The notes: generated from the letters alone by a model not told the origin. A stretch of DNA of 53,979 bases from Funneliformis mosseae (GCA_910592005.1 CAJVPP010000060.1:1-53979), one strand, 5' to 3'; numbered from the stretch's first letter, positions 25,765-37,400 are shown. Numbers and translations: made by a program.

Positions 25765-27250
25765 ATGGAAGCTTTATTCTTTAACATAAATGATGGTTAC
25801 TTGGAAGGTATTGTGAGAGGATATAAGAGTGGTATACTCACTTCAAATCACTACATTAACTTGACGCAATGCGAAACTCTTGACGGTTAGTAATGGAGCT
25901 TATATTTGGGATATAACATTGTCGGGATGATCTTTTAAAAATAATTTAATAACATTGACCAAATAATATAGATCTAAAGCTTCAGTTAAGTGCTACGGAT
26001 TATGGTAACTTTTTGGCTAATGAGCCTTCCCCCATTGCTACTTCAACTATACATGAAAAAGCGACACAGAAATTAGTCGATGAATTTAAGTACGTTCGTG
26101 CCAACGCTGTGGAGCCATTGGCCAGATTTCTTGATTATTTAACGTAAGCTTTTTTAATACAACCCCTAAATTCTTTTTTTTATTTATTTATTTTAGGATT
26201 TAATTAATCTTATTTTATTTTATTTTTAGTTATGCCTATATGATTGATAATGTAATACTTCTTATAACAGGCACTTTGCATGAACGTGATACTCATGAAT
26301 TGCTTGAGCGATGTCATCCACTTGGAGTGTTTGATTCTATGCCGGCATTGTGTGTTGCAACTAATGTAGCAGAATTGTACGATACTGTGTTAGTGGAGAC
26401 TCCACTTGGTAATATAATTTATCGTTACCTAGAATATTTTTTTAATTAATTTACTTACATAAATCACATATTTAGCTCCATATTTCAAGAATTGTCTTTC
26501 GGCAAATGATCTGGATGAATTAAACATTGAGATTATTCGTAATACGCTTTATAAGGCGTATCTTGAAGATTTTTATAGATATTGCAAAAGAATTGGTGGA
26601 GCAACGGGACAAATGATGAGTGAAATTTTAGAGGTATTTTCAACTCTATTAACTCTATGTAATAATGATTTCTTGCCACTTCATATGTTTAGTGACATAT
26701 TAAATAGATGATAATATTGTTTCATATTATTTCAGTTTGAAGCTGACCGTCGTACCATTAATATTACGATTAACTCTTTTGGCACAGAATTATCAAGGGA
26801 TGATCGTGCAAAATTGTTTCCTAGTCTAGGAAGATTGTATCCTGACGGACATGCCAAGCTTGCAAGGGCGGATGAACTTGAACACGTTAAGAATGTCGTT
26901 GAGGTTTGGGTGGTATGTTAAAAATTATTAAGAATTATAAAAAATTATCATTATCCTACGTGAATGATTTATTTATTTTATGAATAATTTAGGAATACCG
27001 TCCCTTTTTTGATAATAGTCTGACATCTTTTGGTGGTGCTGCTACAAGCGAAGCAAAGACTCTTGATGACAGATTCTTTGAGCATGAAGTTCATTTGAAC
27101 AAGCTTACATTCCAACAACATTTTCATTATGCAATATTTTATGCATTTTTGAAACTTAAAGAACAAGAAATTAGGAACATTGTATGGATTGCTGAATGTA
27201 TTGGTCAAGGACAAAAAGAGAGGATTAGTAATTATATACCCATATTTTAA
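25765..27250 (+). CDS. VMA6: V-type H+-ATPase subunit d (Vo sector)
   Basis: This subunit caps the membrane c-ring of the vacuolar ATPase and couples the central stalk to proton transport; it acts on the cytosolic face of vacuole and endosome membranes. Six exons join to 354 codons: 25765-25885, 25972-26143, 26230-26408, 26476-26633, 26736-26912 and 26993-27250. All introns are GT-AG and all phases agree. Yeast has 345 and human 351 residues. Conserved landmarks are [12 protein letters not shown] at the N-terminus, [16 protein letters not shown] with ITGTLHERD and [33 protein letters not shown], and the C-terminal [18 protein letters not shown] ending YIPIF. The ATG is the first in frame, and the leader matches the family start. 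No disruption is visible. Confidence 0.97.
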
Positions 27251-27436
27251 TGGAGATAAATTTTTACATTTTAGTTATTACTTTCAGTGTGTAATTTAGT
27301 TTTAATAGAATGATATATCATTCAGTGGTAATTCAAATTTATTATTATTTTTTTTTTTTTTGTATTTTTATTTTTACAAGATTAGTAGTAGTATTTTCTA
27401 TATTTTGATATTTTAAATAAACGAAATCTCTAATTA

Positions 27437-27735
27437 CGCAGTAAAACGTATACGCGTGACGAATAATGATAAAATAAAAAAAAAAAAAACTGTTCAAGAC
27501 GTCGCCCCCCGAAGGGAGTGACATTGCCTTAACACTAAATGTGTTGATGAGGGGATAACCCCAAACTCCGTCCTTATCGAGGGGATTGCCAACTATCTCT
27601 CCTTTCTTATCAACACAACCTTATACCCGTCACTAAATTTATAAACCCCTAAAAATTAAACTTTCAAAAAATTATGGGATTAATATCACTATATATATAT
27701 AAAAAAAAAAAAAAAAAAAAAATTTATCAATACCA
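27437..27735 (+). promoter_or_regulatory. GC-richer promoter region of POP4
   Basis: Between the V-ATPase stop (27250) and the POP4 start, 27437-27640 is markedly richer in G and C than its surroundings. It contains TACGCGTGACG, a run of six C, and two AGGGG boxes about 35 bp apart (GATGAGGGGATAA and ATCGAGGGGATTG). AGGGG is the yeast stress-response element core; its use in this organism is a guess. A long poly(A) run follows at about 27701-27722, just before the ATG. Confidence 0.4.
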
Positions 27736-28642
27736 ATGTCTAAATTATATTCACGTCTTCCACGTTATATACAAAGTTCTCAAGTGGCAAAAAATGAAGT
27801 AAATTTTTGATTCCTTTGTACTTTGGAGATATTATATAAAAAATTTAATAAATGAAAACAATATTAGAAACAACCGCCAGTTTCCGAGACCACGAGAAAA
27901 TTTGTCCCAAATTTCGTTATGGGATCAATAGAGACTACCACTAAGGATCCTTCAAAGATTTTTGCGACCAAAGTAAAGGACAAGGTGTTGCTTCTTGATA
28001 ATCCGTTAAAAAGCTCCAATGAGAAGAAGAAAAGAATGCTGCTGAAGAAGAAATACAAAGTGATGAGTGCGAAAGAAAAGAAACAAACCAAGATTTATGA
28101 AGTTCCAAAAGAATGTCATAAGTAAGATCTTATAATTTTTAAGAAAGTTAACATTTGTACTTATTAATTTTTTTATATGCCCTTTTAGATATGAACTCTT
28201 TCTTCCTTTACATGAGCTTTGGCTTCAATACATTGAAGAGCTATATGGGAAATCAAATCCTATCGTTTTTGCTCAAAAATTATTGAGAGCTGATTTTCAC
28301 GGAGCAATTCTTACAGGTCAAAGAAAAAAAAAGATAAATAAACAAATAATATGATTAATATCATGATAATATAACTAACAATATTTTTCATTGTTTTTTT
28401 TAGTCTCTAAATCAAAATGTGCATCTTATGTTGGAGTTACAGGAATTGTTATCCAAGAAACAGAGAATATGTTCAAGTTAATTACAAAAGGTGATAGCTT
28501 GAAATGTATCCCGAAAGGGCATAGTATTTTCACATTTCAACTTCGTGATCATATGTATATTTTGTACGGTGACCAATTTCGATACAGGTCAGCATCTAGA
28601 GTTACAAAAAAATTCAAGAATAAACCGTCGATAGATTTATGA
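27736..28642 (+). CDS. POP4: RNase P/MRP protein subunit POP4 (Rpp29)
   Basis: This is a protein subunit of nuclear RNase P (tRNA 5'-end processing) and RNase MRP (rRNA processing). Four exons, 27736-27798, 27868-28121, 28189-28316 and 28404-28642, give 227 residues; human RPP29 has 220. The N-terminal half is basic with Lys-rich runs, as in the family. The Sm-like C-terminal domain shows LFLPLHELWLQYI, KLLRADFHGAIL, SKCASYVGVTGIV, KLITKGD and IPKGHSIFTF, ending KKFKNKPSIDL, all in family order. Introns are GT-AG with matching phases. The stop TGA lies 29 bp from the stop codon of the convergent AP-4 sigma gene, so the two 3' untranslated regions probably overlap. Confidence 0.96.
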
Positions 28643-28671
28643 ATTTAAATTTTGTTTTATTTTATTTTATA

Positions 28672-29419
28672 TCACTTTGATGCCTTATCCATTTCCAATA
28701 CAGGGGCCAATACATTATTTTTATTGGTCTCCACTATTTTACCATTCATAATCATTTCTTCTAAAATTACATGCACCTTTTCAATATTAAACATGATATC
28801 TAGTTCACACTATAATTAAGATTGATGAGAAATTTGAAAAATTATAAATTAATCAAAAAAGAAAATCAAAATAAATAAAATTTGATCATACCACATTATC
28901 AAAATATGTATTCAATATTTCTTTTGATATAAATGATAAATACATAATATACATAAATAATATACACATATATATTAATGGTCATTTTGTTTTAACTTAC
29001 CCACATATGCTTGAACGAGCTCAAGGATGGCAAGATGGTTCTCCTCTTCTTCAAAACCGATTACAAAAAATAATGAAGCATATCGCCTAAATGCTACAAA
29101 ATATTTTGAATGATATAACTATCAATTGATTATAATAAATTTTTTATTACTAACCTAATTTGTACCTTCTGAATTCAAATATAGAGCACTTGAATTGTAT
29201 TAGATATTTGGTTAACCATTGAAATACAAATTCATAATTATTATTATTATTTTTTTTTAAAAAAAACTCGATTCGCACCTGAGAATCACCCCTTTTTAAG
29301 CATTTTCGTAAAATATCTGCTTCCATAAGAACTCTTTCTTCTGGTTGTAATTTCGTATTATAATATCTAGAAAAACGAGTTTGTCCTTGTTTATTGATTA
29401 AAAGAAAAAATTTCAACAT
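28672..29419 (-). CDS. AP4S1: AP-4 adaptor complex small (sigma) subunit
   Basis: This is the sigma subunit of the heterotetrameric AP-4 coat, which sorts cargo at the trans-Golgi network. Five exons read on the minus strand: 29279-29419, 29155-29188, 29001-29093, 28892-28920 and 28672-28809. They join to 144 residues, the same length as human AP4S1. The start [13 protein letters not shown] and the C-terminal [11 protein letters not shown] followed by VLAP separate it from AP-1, AP-2 and AP-3 sigma chains, which lack these. [22 protein letters not shown] and [12 protein letters not shown] mark the longin-like core. The acceptor of exon 3 was chosen as TTGTAG/CATTTAGG because only it keeps the frame into RRYAS. 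One exon is only 29 nt long. No disruption is seen. Confidence 0.93.
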
Positions 29420-29621
29420 GTTCCAAGGTTAACTATCAAATATGTGAATTGTCAAAATATGACAAAGTGGCTTAGTATTACAACACATTTCCGCATATCA
29501 TCCGCTCGTGACAATTAAAATCAGAATTTTCTTAAAACTGCATTTTTATTTTATGTAGTTATTATTTTATTGATAATAAAGAAATTGTGAATAGTCTATT
29601 ATTTAATAATTGCTAAGGTGT

Positions 29622-31219
29622 TTATCTTTGAGGTAATCTGTTGCTAGGATTAGATGCCGTATTAAAATGAATTCTTCTTGATCCTTTAAAATACAATTAG
29701 CGATTAGTGTATCTTATCTGAAGGATAGCATGAATACCAAATTAATTTACCTTTCTGTTGTTGGAAAACATAATTTTCATTCCCGTCCATCTTTCTTCCT
29801 GCACCTGTCATTGACCCAACTGGATAATCTTGTCGAACCACGTATGGATCACGATAACGATTTTCTTCAATGTTCCATGTACGATTATTAAATATACCAT
29901 TTTCACCATATAACCCAGGTTGCTTAATTTACAATAATAATAATTAATATTTATCAAATAAATAAATAGAAGATTTAGGAAAATTTGGATGTCCTATTTT
30001 TCCAGAAGATAAATCTCTCTGTGAAGAATGTCAAAAGAAACATAACTTACATTAGGAACTCCACCTTGTCTTGAACCAATAACCGGATTGTTAGCTCCAG
30101 CGTTTGAAAATGAATTCCCAGTACGGTTTTGGACTGGTTGTTGCATCGTCGGAACCAATGTTCTACGTCTTAATTTATCGTACATTCCCTGTAAGAAAAA
30201 TAACGATTAACAAAAAAGATTTCTAATTAGGAAGTACCGTAATTAAGCAACAGACCTGCAATTTCGAAAATTGCCTGTGTTTTTCTTGTAATTGTTCAGC
30301 TAATTCATGTGCTTTTCGTTTTTCTTGTTCCTTTTCTTTCTGTAATGCTATAATAATAAATAAACAATAAATATTTAAGAAAAAAAAATTAAACGTGAAT
30401 GATGCTCGTTATATATATTAATTTACCCTGAAGTTTGACTTTTAAAGCTTATAATTGAAATGAAGAAAATTTAATTTTCCATATAACATGTAAATTTAAA
30501 TAATAAATATCATCTATTTATTTATTTCTTACATGTAATTTCAGATTGAGCATCTCTCAAAACTCCTTGGACTTGCTTTTCTAATTGAGAGTACTTTTCT
30601 TCCAAATTCTTGTACAACATTTCTTGAAAACAAGCCTCCTGCGTCGTTTGATATGTCCAAAATGATAAAGCTCGTGAGCAAATTTCTATAATAAGATCCG
30701 GCCGAAGACCTGAAAGAACAGACTTTAGGAATATTACTCAAAATTCTATCTTTTGACGTAAACATATTCATGTAATATAAAGACATCATATGGTACAGAT
30801 TTATAATCTTCACTTGGATTCAAATCAGTGAACACAATATCGTCACTAGTTTTAAAGATAAATAAGTTGAAAAAGCATGTAGTTTTTTTTTAAACCTATA
30901 TATGAATAATACGAACTTTTCCGTTAGGCTTGTTTCACATGCCGGACATACCAAAGCCGAAGAAAATGCGCTGTTTGCGCACTCAACTTAAATTAACAGA
31001 ATTTAGTAATTCATCATCTGCAAAGAAAAGCAGCATATTGAAGTTTACCGCAAAAAATATCTAAAAGAAAATAAATTAATATTGAGCAATGATAATGAAC
31101 ATATTTATTCACAACATTAAATTAAATACTCTACGCGAACAAGTCGTCACACACGCGCGACCTTCGGTATTTAGAACTTTACGACATTGTACGAAATTGC
31201 ACCTTAATTCTAAATCCAT
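29622..31219 (-). CDS. CCNB1IP1: HEI10/CCNB1IP1-type RING E3 ligase (meiotic crossover)
   Basis: HEI10 is a ubiquitin/SUMO-ligase-like RING protein that accumulates at meiotic recombination sites and fixes crossovers. Ten exons on the minus strand (31135-31219, 31049-31060, 30917-30986, 30797-30845, 30533-30722, 30427-30447, 30256-30347, 30051-30188, 29751-29922, 29622-29683) give 296 residues with consistent phases; human CCNB1IP1 has 277. The RING reads ELRCNFVQC, VTTCSHIFC, VECANS and LVCPAC. It is followed by DLNPSEDYKS, SGLRPDLII and RALSFWTYQTTQE, a Gln/Glu/Lys coiled coil ending KLQGMYDKLRRR, and a polar tail. The second exon is only 12 nt and encodes the IFC part of the RING. The gene lies about 200 bp downstream of the AP-4 sigma start, on the same strand. 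Confidence 0.93.
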
Positions 31220-31803
31220 GATATTGCAAATTTGTCAAATATTACTTACGAGAAGAGATCAAGAATCAAGTTACAGAAATTTATGTGGTTTTAAATTAAA
31301 CTTTATTTATGCTTATGTAATTTACAAAATGAATACAATTTTGCTCTTAATTCGCGGTTTCGTTTCCTAGTTAAGAATTCTGTTAAATGCAACTTGTTTA
31401 ACATCGCCTCCAGTTCTAAAGAACTTGTACAAACTATAAATATCCCCTGAAATGTCCCATATAAAATTACTTTAAACTTTCTCTATGAAAAATTGTCTCT
31501 TCACAATCAATTATTTAAATATCATATTCATAATCTGAGAAAAATTGTACTGTATAATAAGAATAATAATTTTGATAGATGAGGCTACCGACAAAAAACT
31601 CAAAGTTTTTATCTCAACTTTTTTATTTAATTAAAAATTGGTGTAACGATAAATTTACTAACCCTAGACCTCATAGGAGGACTTTCACATGATTTTCAAT
31701 TGAATTTATACAGTTTAAAGTACTTTTAAGATTTTGATAATCTACATAGTAAAATAAGTTAAAATTTTATTTTCAGCTCCGAAACAACTTTAAACTCTCT
31801 ATG

Positions 31804-31845
31804 TACAGAGGGTCTCCAAAAGTTTACGCACACTTTTTTCGTACG
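31804..31845. repeat. Tc1/mariner-like terminal sequence (solitary)
   Basis: TACAGAGGGTCTCCAAAAGT followed by TTACGCACACTTTTTTC has the look of a Tc1/mariner inverted-repeat end (TA, then CAG..GTCCAAAAGTTT). I find no matching opposite end or transposase nearby, so it is probably a solitary remnant. Confidence 0.4.
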
Positions 31846-31914
31846 AATTTTCTCAAAATTTTATTAAGCAATTAAGAAATTTACAAATAATAAATAATGT
31901 TCCTAGACATGGCA

Positions 31915-32190
31915 TATCAACCTTTTTTTAGAGATTTCTCATAGTGTCTAGTGAGAGGTTTCTATAACTATCAGACCTTTGTGCAAAGATGCTAAATATC
32001 TTGCATTCAAAGATCTTCTTAACAATATGATTTTACTTGTATCAGATCTTTATCTTATACAATAAGTTTTGTGAGAAATATTACAGATCAGAATTCTAAA
32101 CTGAGAATAAGCCGTTCTTCCACTATCAATCAAAAGTGCTAAAATACCTGAAGAAGTTACAGATTAGTTCATATTGATTCAGATAAGATC
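31915..32190 (-). pseudogene. Possible Helitron (Pif1-like) helicase fragment
   Basis: On the minus strand, starting near 32160, the frame reads VTSSGILALLIDSGRTAYSQ then FRILICN. This resembles the Helitron/Pif1 helicase segment (ASSGIAA, LL, GGRTAHS, F-I-P). It continues with stops and no further clear motif, and neither the Rep nuclease nor a Walker A was found. Assignment rests on one motif block only. Confidence 0.35.
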
Positions 32191-33059
32191 AAAGCAGATA
32201 ACTACCCTGATATTAGTATAGTCATAAATAACAATTTATCTCTCTTAGATTTTTGTAAGAAACCACTATACAAATAACCACATGTGTTTATAGACACAAT
32301 GCTTTTATAGTTATTGCTATAGAAAGAGGTTCTAGAACACATCCTGTTAAGAAGATATGTTTCATTATACAATTATTAATTGAAAAGAAAATAAGCCTCT
32401 CACTAAAATGTTGATCCTTTACCGTCAAATTGCATCATATCAGGATGATCCTATTTATTTGGCAATGGTCTATACAAATTTCATGACAACAACTTTTTAT
32501 ACAATTTTAGTTTGACCTACAAGGGTTGAATTTTTCAATCTTTTTTTTATTTTTAGACAGCAGTAATTGATGGATTTATTTCTAAAATAAGAACTTGTGA
32601 GAAAATACCCAATTATATAATGTAGATGATGATTCATTATGTAATTAAGAATAAATATGGATAAAGCAGAATGTTTTAAATCACCTTTTATCATTTTTGA
32701 TGATCTTCACCTCAACTTCATACACATTTCTATAAAGTTTTAACTAGAAAACTTTAAAAGAACTTGCTGTCTTTTCTTCAAATAATGATGATACTTTAGC
32801 AGCTAAAAAGCTTTCAAAATATTATTTAAAGAAGAACACATATATTATAAAGATAATAATAATAATATTTTTTTTTGAAAATAATATATTAATAAATCAT
32901 TCTTTATTATATCACAATCTAAAAGCACTATTTAAAATAAAAGAAACTAATATATTACACTAACAAATCAAATATTTCATTGATCAATGTTGTCTCTAAT
33001 ATGAATCGAATCCAGGTAAAATGATTTAATCAGCTCTGGGCAGATCAAAAAGAATAATT

Positions 33060-33491
33060 AAATTAGATCGACTTATCATCAAAGAGACAGTTGAATAATG
33101 AATGTTAATTAATAATCTTCAACTAATTAAATATATTAACAAACATTTTCAAAACTATGCTATTCCTGATACATCTGCTACCCCTCTGTTTGGAAAATAG
33201 ATTGCTTAATATCAACCAAAAGATTATATTAATGAAAGATGATTCAATAATATTATGCAGCTGCTTACTATAGAAGAATGGTCCTCAGTTATATCACAAC
33301 TTTCTAATATACAACGCTTCCTTTAAAAATTAATTAGAATATATTTTGATATGAGTGATATTCTATCAGAATAGAAGATAGCCTGTATATACCTAATTAT
33401 CAAACCTGTTGATTGGGATTGTGATATAACAAAAACCTGTTCTATCACTTTATTGGATACTACAGAATAGCAAGCTTTTTCTGTGATTGGC
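33060..33491 (+). pseudogene. LINE reverse-transcriptase fragment
   Basis: One frame with stops ignored gives HFQNYAIPDTSATPLFGK, YQPKDYINER, LLTIEEWSSVISQLSN, then a segment like IYLIIKPVDWDCD and TKTCSITLLDTTE. This is the RT fingers region. The last part is homologous in layout to KPKP and NTRPITLL in the large LINE, but the sequence differs, so it belongs to another family or an older copy. Stops are TAG, TAA and TGA, several at likely Gln or Trp codons. Neither the YIDD box nor other LINE domains are present. Confidence 0.65.
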
Positions 33492-34410
33492 TAAATTATA
33501 TACTAATATGATTGATCAATAACCATTTATGTGATTATTCTTTTTAATAAAAAATTTAAAAAAAAATTTTAATTTTTTTAAATCAATAATAATGTGAAAA
33601 TGTAAAAAGAACTAAATTATCTTTAACGTGTGAAAAATATATTAAAATATTTTTTTATTAAATTATATTAATATAAAATACATTTAGATATTTATCTAAA
33701 TTACAGTTCATTATTAGTTATTTGGTTTAAAAAATTTAAATCAAATTTAACAATAAAATTAAAGCATGAAAGAATAGTTGTATATTATCTATTATTTATT
33801 AGAAATAATCTAATCTTCTCTTTTATTTATGTAAATAAATAAAATAAACTTTAAAATATATACCAATATATAATTTAATTTTCAATCTCTTTCTCTCTCT
33901 TTCTCTATATACATATAAAATAACATATTGCAAAGAAACCTTTATTAGCTAAGTTCTGAATTACCTTGCTTTTTACTAAATTACTTTGAAAGTTTATAAA
34001 ACAAAAGGTATACTTTAGAAATTTTTTTATCATAACCCTTGCGAATATATTCTTGTGGCTGTAAATCCATTTAAAGATTGATGATCATCTTTTTTATATG
34101 AATTTAATATGTGATGATTATTTTAAAAATCAACCAATCAGACTTAAGCCCACTATGTTAGGTTGAGGTAGTTGATTTTTCACATTATTTATAAGAGTTT
34201 CACTAGCACCTTTTCTAATGAAATTTGCATTCTTCTTGTCAGTTATAAGCTCGTCTGCATATATTCCCTTTATTAGAAAGATATTAGTAAATAAATTCAG
34301 CTCTCATTAGGTATCTCTTATATTTTTATATTTATTTTTTATTTAAACTTTTTCTAGGACAGTATATCCTAAGTTTAGGATATTATATAGCTTTCAAAAA
34401 TTATCTAAAA
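33492..34410. other. AT-rich spacer with CT microsatellite
   Basis: No gene is recognised. A CT-rich microsatellite (TCTCTTTCTCTCTCTTTCTC) lies at about 33883-33906, followed by ATATACATATA. The segment just before 34411 may be the former promoter of the primase-helicase gene. Confidence 0.5.
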
Positions 34411-37400
34411 ATGACCTATTCTGAGCTTTTAGAGTTCTTAGACGCATCTATCCTATTCTATTATAGGTTTAAAGTCAAAAATATAGGTCAATACCTATAT
34501 AAATTTGAAACAATAGTGTTAGACTAAGAAATTTCCTTAGTGTGAACAATGAGGACGAAATAGAGACTATACTCTTAGATTGTGAAGAATACTCTTTACA
34601 TGAATTTATTGATAGTGATAAGCCACTTTGTCTTATGATTGACTTTGATTTACCAGTAAAGGTGTATAATAGCATTGAATCTAAGCTTACACATAAAGAA
34701 ATATTAGATACACTCAATCGTGCCTTTAGAGATGTCTATTTTGAAGTATTTTTAGAATAAAATAAAAATAGTATTATTGTTGCAAGTAATAGTGACGTGA
34801 AAAAATATCCTTTATATCTCTACTACTAATATGAGACTTAAAATATTACTTAGGTCACAGTATTCACTGAGCTTATTTATTAGAAACTTTTAGCGTCTCT
34901 TCAGAAGAATAGTATTATAGATAATATTATGAGTAAATATACATTTTCCTTATGAATGCTTAGTTCATTTAAGTACGATGAAAAAACAAAAAAGCACGTT
35001 CGTGTGAAAAAAGCAATGTATTTAAAAGATAAAACTATTTTTGACTTCATGATCACTTGCCTAAGAATAAATCAGAAATCGCAAAAAGTTCTCTTTTAGT
35101 TATTTCAGAACTAAAAGCCAAAGGGTATAATGATATTAATGGTAAAATGACTCAAGCAGAATTTGATTTTGTAAAAACATTACTCAAAGATAATTGTGTC
35201 GAAGGGTATATTCTCTTATTCCCCTTGGATAACATTCTAGACTTGTTTTTATTAACTTGCAATTTTTTACCACACTGTCCATTATGTGATTAGAAGCATA
35301 ATAGTAAAAATACCTATATTATATAAAAATAAAATATATAGATTTTATTGTCACTGTACCAATTAGGATCAGAAATCTGAAATGCGAAATCCTTCAAAAA
35401 AACTTACTATTAATGAAACTGTCTTAGATTAAAAAAAGAAGCTTCTGAGTCCTAGAAAACTAGATTATTCTAGAATATCAGATCCTAATGATCACTTCAT
35501 TTGGGATAATCTAATTGACATATATAGCATAAAAGAAAAATTCACTCATAATGCTGTATATGAAACCATTCAAATAATAATAGTATGCATTCAAACTTAA
35601 GCTCTGAACAGTTCAGTTCAATTCAGATTAGATGCCAATTCATATTTGAACTGAAAATTTCAGTTCAGTTCAGTTCAGATTATTAATTTTAAAAATGTTA
35701 ATCTGAATCTGAACTGAATTACAAACTGATAAAAATTTGAATTGAACCAGAATTTTCAGATTAATCTAAAATTACAGGTTGAATATATAAGAAATCCATA
35801 ATTTATATGCGAAACTTTAGGAGAATTACAAAAAATTGTGAATTTCTCTTTGAAGTTTGCAAAAATTTGTGATTCTCTAAGATTTTCACATTTTTTTGCG
35901 AACCTTGAAGAAATTTGCGATTTTTTGCGATTCTCTAAGAATTTTGCAATATTTTTTGTGAAATACTAAAAGAAATCACAAAAATTGTGATTCTTCAAGA
36001 ATTTCACGATTTTTGCAAAATTTGAAGAAAAATCACAATTTTTTGTGACTCTAAAATTTTTATAATATTTTTGCAAAATTCTAAGAGAAATCGCAAAAAT
36101 TGTGATTCTCTAAAGTTTTTGCAAAATTCGAAGAGAAACTACAAAAAATTGCAATTTTCTAAGAGTTTCATAAATTTTTTACGATCTTCTTAGAGAATTC
36201 ACAAATTTTGCAATTCTCTAAAAGTTTCGCATATAATCAAACTGAACTTTCAGATTAATCTGAAATTATTGGTTCAGTTCAGATTTTTTTCAGTTCGGTT
36301 TAGAATTATAATTTGAAAAAAATCTAAACTAAATTGAAAATTTTTAGATTGATTTTGTATAATCCAAAACTGATCTGAACTGAACTAATCTAAAAAATCT
36401 TCAGATTAATTTGAACAGTTCGGAGCTTTAATTCAAACTGATATAAAATTATAAGTATTAAAACTTGAGGATTTCGATAGTGGTCTTTTTTTTAAGATAT
36501 CATTTAAACTTGAAATTACTAAATATGAAATTAATTTAATTGAGCTAAGAGAGAAAGCAGTAAAATTAGTAAATCTAGTATATCAGGCAGTTATAAAAAG
36601 ATTAATTTAATATTGAGACATTGATTTTCTCTCATATCTACTATGTTATCTCCTATCAAATACAAAGTTTTTTAACCTCTTTTTGGATTTTAAAGCATCT
36701 GTCATTGAAATAAATTTCACTCTTATTAAGCTGATAATCTGATATATAGAAAATGTCTAGTGTAATAGGAATAAAATTCTTTCAGAGTATGTTCTCAATT
36801 GGTTTGCATATCTTATACAATATCTTAATAAAAATCTGGTACTATTTTAGTATTACACTCACCTTTACATTCTGAAAAAAATATCTTGACAGATTTTATT
36901 AGAAAGAAAGTACTAGGATCAGAATTATTTTTTGTGATATCAGATCTTAAGTAAGTATTAGAAAGATTTAATAATTATATATAAGTACGAAAACTTATCC
37001 TTTTAAATTAGACTGGAATGGCCTTTAGAGAATGGCATAAAGCTAATAATCACTTAAAATCACTCATAACTGAACCATATGTGACAATAGAGTGCAAAGA
37101 GCTTGAGCCTAAAATAATTAAAGACTTTACTAGATATATAGTTTTAAATAACCATGATATATTACTTCGCATTAAAATAGGTGATGAACATATTATATGT
37201 CTAGATATATCACCTTGATGTAAAAAAAATATGAAATATTTTAAGTATTTAAAAAAAATTTTAGATAATTCAAATAAATCTGGTATTTTTATGAATTATT
37301 TACTTAAATATGACCTTTTAGATTGGATATCACAAAATATTTTCAATACAAAAAATGAGAGCAGAAATAATACAAGATCAACTTCCTAATCCTATTTAGT

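Larger units (their letters stand above)
31220..33059. other. Intergenic, with small transposon remnants
   Basis: The HEI10 promoter must lie in the first few hundred bases. Beyond that I see only a Tc1-like terminus and a possible Helitron helicase fragment, listed separately, in otherwise AT-rich sequence. A 65-codon minus-strand open frame (32497-32694) has no recognisable motif. A plus-strand open frame at 31089-31370 is antisense to HEI10 exon 1 and is not credible. Confidence 0.45.

Noticed and set aside
27864..28091. 75-codon minus-strand ORF
   Set aside because: It is antisense to POP4 exon 2, a by-product of its Lys-rich coding sequence.
30541..30813. 90-codon minus-strand ORF inside HEI10
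   Set aside because: It is a shifted frame of exons 4-5 reading through an intron; the RING-family frame is different.
31089..31370. 93-codon plus-strand ORF
   Set aside because: It is antisense to exon 1 and intron 1 of HEI10 and has no motif.
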